Assembly: GCF_002607855.1 (NCBI RefSeq)
Contig: NZ_AWQQ01000105.1
Location: 218-15,984, forward strand
Reading direction: 5' to 3'
DNA length: 15,767 nt
Source of the DNA: Desulforamulus profundi
Lineage (GTDB): Bacteria; Bacillota_B; Desulfotomaculia; Desulfotomaculales; Desulfotomaculaceae
Shown: positions 1 through 8,081 of the stretch, in pieces
Numbering within the stretch: the stretch's first letter is position 1
Layout of the letters: every line of letters begins with the position of its first letter
The notes under the pieces: generated by a model
Told to the model about the DNA's origin: nothing
Seen by the model: only the letters and a program-made list of their open reading frames with translations
Database searches by the model: none
Made by a program: the position numbers and the translations under genes

Positions 1-228
1 CACACCCCGTTCTTCAACGGCTATCGTCCCCAGTTCTACTTCCGTACCACCGACGTAACCGGCATCGTTCACCTGCCCGAAGGTGTGGAAATGGTTATGC
101 CTGGTGACAACATTAAAGTTGACGTTGACCTGATCACCCCCATCGCCATCGAAGAAGGCCTGCGCTTCGCCATCCGTGAAGGCGGCCGTACCGTAGGCGC
201 CGGCGTTGTAACCGGTATCCGCGAATAA
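1..228 (+). CDS. tuf: Elongation factor Tu, C-terminal part (first tuf copy, 5' truncated by window)
   Basis: EF-Tu is the GTPase that carries aminoacyl-tRNA to the ribosomal A site in the cytoplasm. Only the last 75 residues are inside the window, all from the third beta-barrel domain. Seen directly: the reading frame is open from base 1 and contains [26 protein letters not shown] and the family's terminal block [17 protein letters not shown], ending in GIRE and TAA. This end is nearly invariant in bacterial EF-Tu, so identity is secure. The gene is followed by a stem-loop terminator, so it closes an upstream transcription unit, presumably another run of translation genes. A second tuf starts at 15064. 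The two fragments do not overlap in gene coordinates, so their identity cannot be compared here. Confidence 0.97.
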   Translation, partial: HTPFFNGYRPQFYFRTTDVTGIVHLPEGVEMVMPGDNIKVDVDLITPIAIEEGLRFAIREGGRTVGAGVVTGIRE

Positions 229-255
229 TCACGAATAATATTGAAGCTTTACATT

Positions 256-286
256 AAAGGGAGTGGGTTAAAGTCCACTCCCTTTT
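256..286 (+). terminator. Intrinsic terminator after the first tuf
   Basis: An 11-bp perfect inverted repeat, AAAGGGAGTGG (256-266) and CCACTCCCTTT (275-285), encloses an 8-base loop. It lies 27 bases after the tuf stop codon. The T run after the stem is short (TTTT, 283-286, partly inside the stem). It fits a Rho-independent terminator closing the upstream unit and separating it from the rpmG promoter. Confidence 0.85.
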
Positions 287-395
287 AAACTATCCTTGCA
301 CATTTCTTTTAGGTAAACAAGTAAACGGGTCTAAGGGGTACGGTGTTATCCGAGTGAACGACTTGCGCAGCACCGGATACAGCACTTAATAAATA

Positions 396-451
396 GCAAA
401 CTACAACCCCCGCCCCCCGGTAACCCCCTAGACATATGGCAAACTACAACC
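396..451 (+). repeat. 13-base direct repeat with C-rich tracts in the tuf-rpmG intergenic region
   Basis: The 392 bases between tuf and rpmG hold no gene that I can support on either strand and no tRNA. Within them GCAAACTACAACC occurs twice, at 396-408 and 439-451, 43 bases apart. Between the copies are three C runs (407-411, 413-418, 424-428). Further upstream TATCCG (347-352) can pair with CGGATA (374-379), while GGTG (342-345) can pair with CACC (371-374). These two pairings cross each other, so they would be alternatives or a pseudoknot. I recognise no known element. The region lies upstream of the promoter at 528, so it would act as DNA (upstream promoter region) and not as rpmG leader RNA, unless another start site exists. 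Confidence 0.6.
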
Positions 452-527
452 TCTCACTTCTTAAATGGTATATAAAACCAATTTATGAGACAAAATACGA
501 ATATGGGTTGTTGCCACAGGTTGAGTA

Positions 528-556
528 TTGACATCCAACAACACTTGTGATAAATT
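528..556 (+). promoter_or_regulatory. Sigma-A-type promoter for rpmG-secE-nusG-rplK-rplA
   Basis: A perfect -35 TTGACA (528-533) is followed after 17 bases by TAAATT (551-556), which matches four of six bases of the -10 consensus. An alternative -10 in another register is GATAAA with an upstream TG. The start codon of rpmG is about 65 bases downstream of the -10, leaving a short leader. The position after the tuf terminator suits the first promoter of this unit. Confidence 0.65.
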
Positions 557-620
557 TGTTAAGGTATATTACCAGACAATATCGGTTCAAGTCTTTTTTC
601 GTTTTAGGGAGGTGGCAACA

Positions 621-770
621 GTGCGAGTAGGCGTAACTCTGGCTTGCACCGAATGCAAACGGCGCAACTACACCACTAACAAGAACAAGAAGAACGATCC
701 CAACCGGATCGAACTGAAAAAATACTGCAAGTGGTGTCATACCCACACAACACACAAAGAAACCAGATAG
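621..770 (+). CDS. rpmG: 50S ribosomal protein L33, zinc-ribbon type
   Basis: L33 is a small protein of the large ribosomal subunit, near the E site. The product is 49 residues, the normal size for the family. It starts at GTG, eight bases after a strong ribosome binding site (GGGAGGTGG, 607-615 region), and reads [17 protein letters not shown]. Two CxxC pairs (Cys9/Cys12 and Cys36/Cys39) form the four-cysteine zinc site of the zinc-binding L33 type. Many bacteria also carry a cysteine-free paralogue that takes over when zinc is scarce; whether one exists elsewhere cannot be seen here. Placement directly before secE and nusG is the common Firmicutes arrangement. An earlier in-frame ATG at 528 overlaps the promoter and was not used. 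Confidence 0.96.
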   Translation: MRVGVTLACTECKRRNYTTNKNKKNDPNRIELKKYCKWCHTHTTHKETR

Positions 771-783
771 TTTGGGCCGGCTT

Positions 784-823
784 AACCCCAAGCGTTATTA
801 TATGCCGCATTCCGTATGGGGTT
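784..823 (+). other. Possible weak stem-loop between rpmG and secE
   Basis: AACCCCA (784-790) can pair with TGGGGTT (817-823) across a 26-base loop, and the second arm runs into TTTATT. It could be a partial terminator or a processing site that tunes L33 output against SecE and NusG. The long loop and the short stem make it uncertain. No tRNA is found in this gap, although some related bacteria carry one here. Confidence 0.25.
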
Positions 824-877
824 TTATTCGAGGCACTACTGGAAAAAAGAAAAAAGTTAAGGATGTGGCGTTTTTCA

Positions 878-1231
878 ATGGCTGTGCAAAAGAAGACACT
901 TAAAAAGGCAAGCGCTGCCAAGGAAATAGCGGCAACCAAAGAAACCAGCGGGGCCGAGAATAAAAAGGATGTGGCCCCCAAGGATGCTGCTAAGGCTGTG
1001 GCCAAAAAAGAACCGGCCAAGGCACCGAAGTCGTCCTTTTCGGATCGTGCCGGCAGCGTAAGCAAATACCTGCGTGGCGTTCAGAATGAGTTGAAAAAAG
1101 TTCATTGGCCCACCCGTAAAGAAGTTGTTACCTATACCGCGGTTGTACTGGCTTCCGTTGCCGTAGTGGCTGCTGTTATCTGGGTCTTAGATTCGCTTCT
1201 CAGTTTGGGCGTTGGAAGCATTGTTTCCTAA
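878..1231 (+). CDS. secE: Preprotein translocase subunit SecE
   Basis: SecE clamps the SecY channel in the cytoplasmic membrane and is essential for Sec export. The product is 117 residues. Residues 1 to about 55 form a Lys/Ala-rich, low-complexity extension. The family signature ELKKVHWPTRKE is at 71-82, and one hydrophobic membrane segment follows at about 84-105, with a short tail. This is the single-span SecE of Gram-positive bacteria with a longer than usual N-terminus. I chose the ATG at 878 because GGATGTGG (861-868) sits nine bases upstream. An in-frame ATG at 863 has AAGG directly against it, too close to serve. The stop is 51 bases before nusG, and the secE-nusG pair is conserved across bacteria. 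Confidence 0.93.
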   Translation: MAVQKKTLKKASAAKEIAATKETSGAENKKDVAPKDAAKAVAKKEPAKAPKSSFSDRAGSVSKYLRGVQNELKKVHWPTRKEVVTYTAVVLASVAVVAAVIWVLDSLLSLGVGSIVS

Positions 1232-1245
1232 TTGTAAACGAGGGG

Positions 1246-1274
1246 GTGGGGAACCCACGGGGTTAAAGGGTTCC
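1246..1274 (+). promoter_or_regulatory. Competing hairpins covering the nusG ribosome binding site
   Basis: GGAACCC (1250-1256) is a perfect complement of GGGTTCC (1268-1274), with two more G-U pairs possible outside. The 3' arm includes the GGG of AAAGGG (1265-1270), the only plausible ribosome binding site for nusG. A second hairpin, GTGGG-GAA-CCCAC (1246-1258), uses the same 5' bases, so the two exclude each other. The layout suggests control of NusG translation, by RNA structure alone or by a binding protein. That role is inferred. Confidence 0.45.
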
Positions 1275-1282
1275 TTCTGTTG

Positions 1283-1810
1283 ATGAGTAAACAGTGGTAT
1301 GTTGTGCATACTTACTCCGGGTACGAGAACAAGGTCAAGGCCAACTTGGAGAGGCGAATTGAATCAATGAATATGGAAGATAAAATCTTCCGTATTCTTG
1401 TGCCCATGGAAGATGAAGTAGAAATTAAAAACGGCAAGAAGAAGATCTCAAAGAAAAAGGTCTTTCCGGGCTATGTTCTGGTGGAAATGATTATGACCGA
1501 TGATTCCTGGTACGTCGTACGCAACACACCGGGGGTTACCGGTTTTGTTGGCTCGGGCTCGAAACCCATCCCGTTAAGTGAAGAAGAAGCAAAAGCCATC
1601 ATTAAACAAATGGGGATCGAGGAACCGAAGACCAGGATGGACATTACCGTTGGCGAAAACGTCAAGGTTACTGACGGTCCCTTTGAGAACTTTGTTGGTG
1701 TGATAGAAGAAATTTACCCTGAAAAGGGTAAAGTTAAAGTTATGGTATCCATGTTTGGACGTGAAACTCCCATCGAACTTGATTTTTCACAAATTGAAAA
1801 GATGCGTTAA
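1283..1810 (+). CDS. nusG: Transcription elongation/termination factor NusG
   Basis: NusG binds the clamp of RNA polymerase and modulates pausing, Rho action and coupling to the leading ribosome. The product is 175 residues, the usual length. The NGN domain starts with KQWYVVHTYSGYENKVK (3-19) and contains FPGYVLVEM (61-69). The C-terminal KOW domain runs from GENVKVTDGPFENF at about 124 to the end. No extra insertion domain is present. The start is ambiguous: TTG at 1280 and ATG at 1283 are adjacent and in frame. I use ATG because the protein then begins MSKQWYVV as in relatives. The ribosome binding site AAAGGG is 12 bases from the ATG and nine from the TTG, so the TTG is not excluded. The rplK start follows the stop by 30 bases, fitting one transcript. 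Confidence 0.95.
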   Translation: MSKQWYVVHTYSGYENKVKANLERRIESMNMEDKIFRILVPMEDEVEIKNGKKKISKKKVFPGYVLVEMIMTDDSWYVVRNTPGVTGFVGSGSKPIPLSEEEAKAIIKQMGIEEPKTRMDITVGENVKVTDGPFENFVGVIEEIYPEKGKVKVMVSMFGRETPIELDFSQIEKMR

Positions 1811-1840
1811 GCTTGTAGGTTGTAAGGAGGTGGACTGGAT

Positions 1841-2269
1841 ATGGCCAAAAAGGTAGCTGCCATTATTAAACTGCAAATTCCGGCCGGCAAAGCCACCCCA
1901 GCGCCCCCGGTAGGCCCTGCTCTGGGTCAGCACGGGGTTAATATTATGGGGTTTGTTAAACAATATAATGAAGTCACCGCCGCACAGGCTGGCTTAATTA
2001 TTCCGGTTGAAATTACTGTTTATGAAGATCGGTCCTTTACCTTTGTTACCAAAACTCCTCCTGCAGCAGTATTGCTGAAGAAGGCCCTGGGTATTGAGAC
2101 CGCTTCTGGCGAACCTAACAAGAAGAAAGTGGGCAAAGTGCCCCGCTCCAAGGTTAGAGAAATTGCTGAATTAAAGATGCCTGATCTCAACGCTGCCAGC
2201 GTAGAAGCTGCCATGCGTATGGTTGAAGGTACCGCCCGCAGCATGGGCATTGAAATTGTAGAAGGATAA
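1841..2269 (+). CDS. rplK: 50S ribosomal protein L11
   Basis: L11 binds the GTPase-associated region of 23S rRNA, supports factor binding and is needed for RelA activation in the stringent response. The product is 142 residues, typical of the family. The N-terminal domain has [20 protein letters not shown] (11-29), including the prolines at the thiostrepton-binding cleft, followed by QHGVNIMGF. The C-terminal rRNA-binding domain contains [15 protein letters not shown] and ends [14 protein letters not shown] strong AAGGAGGTGG (1824-1833) precedes the ATG. It pairs with rplA 52 bases downstream, the standard L11-L1 order. The 12-base stretch AAGGCCCTGGGT at 2081-2092 is intact here although the same stretch has lost a base in rpoC. 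Confidence 0.98.
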   Translation: MAKKVAAIIKLQIPAGKATPAPPVGPALGQHGVNIMGFVKQYNEVTAAQAGLIIPVEITVYEDRSFTFVTKTPPAAVLLKKALGIETASGEPNKKKVGKVPRSKVREIAELKMPDLNAASVEAAMRMVEGTARSMGIEIVEG

Positions 2270-2293
2270 CTTCATCCGGTGGGAGGATGTAGT
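2269..2293 (+). other. Stem-loop in the rplK-rplA gap
   Basis: CATCC (2273-2277) pairs with GGATG (2285-2289) around the loop GGTGGGA. After a T-T mismatch, ACT (2269-2271) pairs with AGT (2291-2293). L1 is known in several bacteria and archaea to repress its own operon by binding an mRNA structure that resembles its 23S site. This hairpin sits in a position where such control could act on rplA, but I cannot confirm the L1-site consensus by eye. Confidence 0.35.
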
Positions 2294-2321
2294 CCGCTAG
2301 TACCACAAAGGAGGAAATTTT

Positions 2322-3010
2322 ATGCCGAAAGAAGGCAAAAAGCTCCTGGAAGCCAAAAAGCAAGTAGATAAGAATGCACTCTACGAGCCAGTTGAAGCCA
2401 TGGAGCTGGTGAAAAAGGTTGCTTCGGCCAAGTTTGACGAAACCGTTGAAGTGGCCTTCCGTCTGGGCGTCGACCCCCGTCATGCTGACCAGCAGCTGAG
2501 GGGCGCCGTTATTCTGCCCCACGGTACCGGTAAAACCAAGACTGTTCTGGTATTTGCCAAAGGCGACAAAGCGAAGGAAGCAGAAGCTGCCGGCGCTGAT
2601 TTCGTGGGTGCCGAAGACCTGGTAGAAAAGATTCAAGGTGGTTGGATTGGTTTTGATGTAGCCATTGCCACCCCGGATATGATGGGTATGGCCGGTAAAC
2701 TGGGCCGTATCCTGGGTCCCCGTGCTTAATGCCCAACCCGAAAACCGGTACCGTCACCTTCGAAGTAGGAGCTGCCGTAAGAGACGCCAAGGGCGGTAAA
2801 ATAACCTATCGTACCGATAAGGTCGGTATCGTTCACGCTCCCATTGGCAAAGCTTCCTTTGATGCTCAGAAACTGGCCGAAAACTTTAAGACCCTGGCTG
2901 ACACGCTGGTTCGTGTTAAACCCGCTGCCGCCAAAGGCCAGTACATGAAGACCATTACGGTATCTTCCACCATGGGCCCTGGGGTTCGCATCAACCCGAA
3001 CAAAATCTAG
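2322..3010 (+). CDS. rplA: 50S ribosomal protein L1 (one-base frameshift)
   Basis: L1 forms the mobile stalk that releases E-site tRNA. The reading frame starts [16 protein letters not shown] after AAAGGAGGAAA and runs to GRILGPR at residue 134. It then hits TAA at 2727-2729. The family sequence at this point is [13 protein letters not shown], and MPNPKTGT is found at once in the next frame from 2729. CGTGCTTAATG needs one more G (CGTGGCTTAATG) at 2724 to restore the frame. The restored protein is 229 residues, the normal L1 size, ending [12 protein letters not shown] read this as one gene with a missing base, probably a sequence error. The stop-start overlap TAATG makes it look like two coupled genes, but both halves are one L1 domain pair. 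It is followed by the L10 leader. Confidence 0.93.
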
Positions 3011-3016
3011 TTACCA

Positions 3017-3118
3017 CTTGCCCGGTTTCTACAACAGAATAGTTCCAGTCGTAGACAGTTGGTGTCATTTGACTTAATGGCATAAGCCGCCAGCCGAGGC
3101 CGGGTGAATAACTGCAAG
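3017..3118 (+). ncRNA. L10 leader (ribosomal protein L10/L12 autoregulatory mRNA element)
   Basis: The gap before rplJ carries the Firmicutes L10 leader pattern: TAGTTCCAGTCGTAGACAG, then GACTTAATGGCATAAGCC, then CCGAGGC. CTTG plus CCCGG (3017-3025) can pair with CCGGG (3100-3104) and CAAG (3115-3118) to close the structure. In this family the L10-(L12)4 complex binds the leader RNA and lowers expression of rplJ-rplL when in excess. A terminator follows at 3129-3179, so control is probably by attenuation. The call rests on recognition of the conserved segments and the position; no covariance search was possible. Confidence 0.85.
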
Positions 3119-3128
3119 CTTACTAAAG

Positions 3129-3179
3129 ATTGCGGGGAATTCTGGCATTGTCTGCGCGGATTCCCCGCAATGTTTTTTT
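3129..3179 (+). terminator. Attenuator terminator of the L10 leader
   Basis: A perfect 12-bp stem, ATTGCGGGGAAT (3129-3140) and ATTCCCCGCAAT (3160-3171), is followed by G and seven T (3173-3179). It lies between the L10 leader and the rplJ ribosome binding site. Its place fits premature termination when L10-L12 occupies the leader. Confidence 0.9.
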
Positions 3180-3204
3180 ATCCTACCGGAAGGAGGTGTA
3201 GCTC

Positions 3205-3740
3205 ATGCCGACTACAAAAGCCCAAAAAGCAGTCATGCTGGAAGAGATCAAAGAAAAAATGTCCAGTGCCCAGGTCACCATTCTGGCGGATTTTCGCGGT
3301 ATTTCCGTAGCGAAAATCACCGACCTGCGGTCCCGCCTGCGCAAGGCCGGCAGTGAAATGAAAGTAGCCAAAAACACCATCGCTGGCATTGCCGCTAAAG
3401 AAATTGGCGTTGAAGGATTGGACCAGTACTTAGAAGGTCCTACCGTTTTTACCTTTGGGGTGGAAGACCCTGTGGCCCCTGCCAAAATCCTTTCGGATTT
3501 CGCCAGGGAAGTAAAACAAGGCGTTGACATTAAAGCCGGTATCCTGGAAGGAAAAGTGATCGATGCCAGTGGCGTAAAAGCTTGGCAGACCTGCCTTCCA
3601 GAGAAGTTCTGCTGGCCAAAGTTCTGGGCGGCATGCAGGCTCCCATGTACGGCTTTGCCAGCGTTCTGGCGGCCAACCTGCGCAACCTGGTTTGTGTCCT
3701 GGATCAGGTCCGTCAGCAAAAAGAAGGGCAAGCTTCTTAA
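3205..3740 (+). CDS. rplJ: 50S ribosomal protein L10 (one-base frameshift)
   Basis: L10 anchors the L12 dimers to the ribosomal stalk base. The product starts [19 protein letters not shown] after GGAAGGAGGTG and shows the family core [15 protein letters not shown] and [14 protein letters not shown]. At codon 126 the frame breaks. GTAAAAGCTTGGCAGAC needs one more C (GCC TTG GCA GAC) near 3581. With it the sequence reads [19 protein letters not shown], then [18 protein letters not shown], and stops at TAA 3738-3740, giving 178 residues, normal for L10. Without the base the frame runs with unrelated residues to 3804 and overlaps rplL, which no L10 does. I treat this as one gene with a missing base, probably a sequence error. 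The C-terminal helix that binds L12 lies in the restored part. Confidence 0.92.
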
Positions 3741-3796
3741 TTCGATCCGCAGCGTAAACTATTATTTTATAAACCCTGAGGAGGTTATTAATTACT

Positions 3797-4171
3797 ATGT
3801 CTAAAGTAGCTGAAGTATTAGAAATCGTGAAAGGCCTGACCGTACTGGAACTGGCTGAACTGGTAAAAGCTTTTGAAGAAGAATTTGGCGTATCCGCTGC
3901 TGCTCCCGTAGCTGTTGCTGCTGCTCCCGCAGCCGCTGCTGCCCCCGTTGAAGAAGAAAAGACCGAATTTGATGTTATCCTGGCCAGTGCCGGCGACAAA
4001 AAGATCAACGTTATCAAGGTTGTCCGTGAAATCACCGGCCTGGGCCTCAAAGAAGCCAAAGACCTGGTTGACGGCGCTCCCAAGCCCATCAAAGAGAAGA
4101 CCAGCAAAGAAGATGCCGAAGCCATCAAGGCTAAGCTTACCGAAGCCGGCGCTACTGTTGAAATTAAGTAA
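3797..4171 (+). CDS. rplL: 50S ribosomal protein L7/L12
   Basis: L12 is the multi-copy stalk protein that recruits and activates translational GTPases. The product is 124 residues. The N-terminal dimerisation part is 1-32 ([19 protein letters not shown]). A flexible Ala/Pro/Val hinge covers about 33-50. The C-terminal factor-binding domain follows, with [20 protein letters not shown] (72-91) and ending GATVEIK. The ribosome binding site TGAGGAGG (3777-3784) is 12 bases before the ATG, slightly far. The rplJ stop lies 56 bases upstream. A strong terminator follows the gene, so rplJ-rplL can be made in excess over rpoBC, in line with the four to six copies of L12 per ribosome. Confidence 0.98.
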   Translation: MSKVAEVLEIVKGLTVLELAELVKAFEEEFGVSAAAPVAVAAAPAAAAAPVEEEKTEFDVILASAGDKKINVIKVVREITGLGLKEAKDLVDGAPKPIKEKTSKEDAEAIKAKLTEAGATVEIK

Positions 4172-4200
4172 TCACTTATTTACTTCCTATTATTAAAGAA

Positions 4201-4236
4201 GCAAAAACGCCGCCCCACCACTGGCGGCGTTTTTGC
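4201..4236 (+). terminator. Intrinsic terminator between rplL and rpoB
   Basis: GCAAAAACGCCGCC (4201-4214) pairs perfectly with GGCGGCGTTTTTGC (4223-4236), a 14-bp stem with an 8-base loop. The T run lies inside the second arm. It is a strong Rho-independent terminator 29 bases after rplL. It probably lets only part of the rplJL transcripts reach rpoB, a known kind of balance between ribosome and polymerase synthesis. Confidence 0.92.
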
Positions 4237-4345
4237 TTGCACCATAAAAATGAATGAAGTTTTAAGATTATCATAGAAAACGTGGATAATATTTCGTTAA
4301 GATAGAATTATTCATAAAAATCGACAGTGCAGGCGAAAAAACACC

Positions 4346-4374
4346 TTGACAAATCAAGGTACGTATGCTAACAT
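4346..4374 (+). promoter_or_regulatory. Sigma-A-type promoter for rpoBC
   Basis: A perfect -35 TTGACA (4346-4351) is separated by 17 bases from TAACAT (4369-4374), four of six for the -10, with an extended -10 TGC just before it. It lies after the rplL terminator and about 210 bases before rpoB, in an AT-rich stretch. The 410-base gap 4172-4581 therefore holds a terminator, this promoter, a second -10-like box and a leader hairpin, and no gene. Confidence 0.7.
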
Positions 4375-4477
4375 TACAAAATGTCATTCTATGGTTATTT
4401 GTTAATATTTTTCGTTAGGTGGCAAAAATTGTGCATATTTTTCTGCATAAATGGCCAAAATAAAGTAGATAAGGCAT

Positions 4478-4483
4478 TATAAT
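4478..4483 (+). promoter_or_regulatory. Possible second rpoBC -10 box
   Basis: A perfect TATAAT stands about 100 bases before rpoB. At 16 to 18 bases upstream there is only CCAAAA-like sequence, a poor -35, and no extended -10. It could be a second start that needs an activator, or chance in an AT-rich stretch. Confidence 0.3.
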
Positions 4484-4504
4484 GTTTAAGGGCGAGGGAT
4501 TGTT

Positions 4505-4527
4505 GAAAAGGCAAGACCTTGCTTTTC
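4505..4527 (+). other. Stem-loop in the rpoB leader
   Basis: GAAAAG-G-CAAG and CTTGCTTTTC pair around a small loop with one bulged G, about 55 bases before the rpoB start. It could stabilise the leader or cause pausing. No long T run follows, so it is not a clear terminator. Confidence 0.35.
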
Positions 4528-4581
4528 GTTGTCTCTGCTTTTAAGTGATTGCGTATTTATGTTAAATATTTAAGGGGTGTG

Positions 4582-8027
<3,446 letters not shown>

Positions 8028-8081
8028 AACGAGCGGCATTGCAACCATCTACCAAATCCGCTATAAGGGGGAGTAGGTCCT

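Noticed and set aside
407..428. G-quadruplex on the minus strand opposite the C runs
   Set aside because: Three G runs are present but a fourth run of three with a loop cannot be formed, and run lengths may be wrong.
483..791. Minus-strand open frame of 102 residues over the rpmG region
   Set aside because: It overlaps the rpmG promoter and gene and has no ribosome binding site or family resemblance that I can see.
229..877. tRNA gene near rpmG or secE
   Set aside because: No cloverleaf, TTCGA-type T loop or acceptor pairing could be found in the tuf-rpmG or rpmG-secE gaps.
2322..3010. Two separate genes for split L1 halves with coupled TAATG
   Set aside because: The second half starts inside the conserved motif GPRGLMPNPK, has no ribosome binding site of its own, and one added G gives a standard 229-residue L1.
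3205..3804. A 199-residue L10 variant overlapping rplL
   Set aside because: The C-terminal part is unlike any L10, while the adjacent frame carries the canonical end up to a stop at 3740.
4549..4581. Earlier rpoB start at 4549
   Set aside because: There is no binding site before it, and the extra residues are not part of beta. AAGGGG directly precedes the ATG at 4582.
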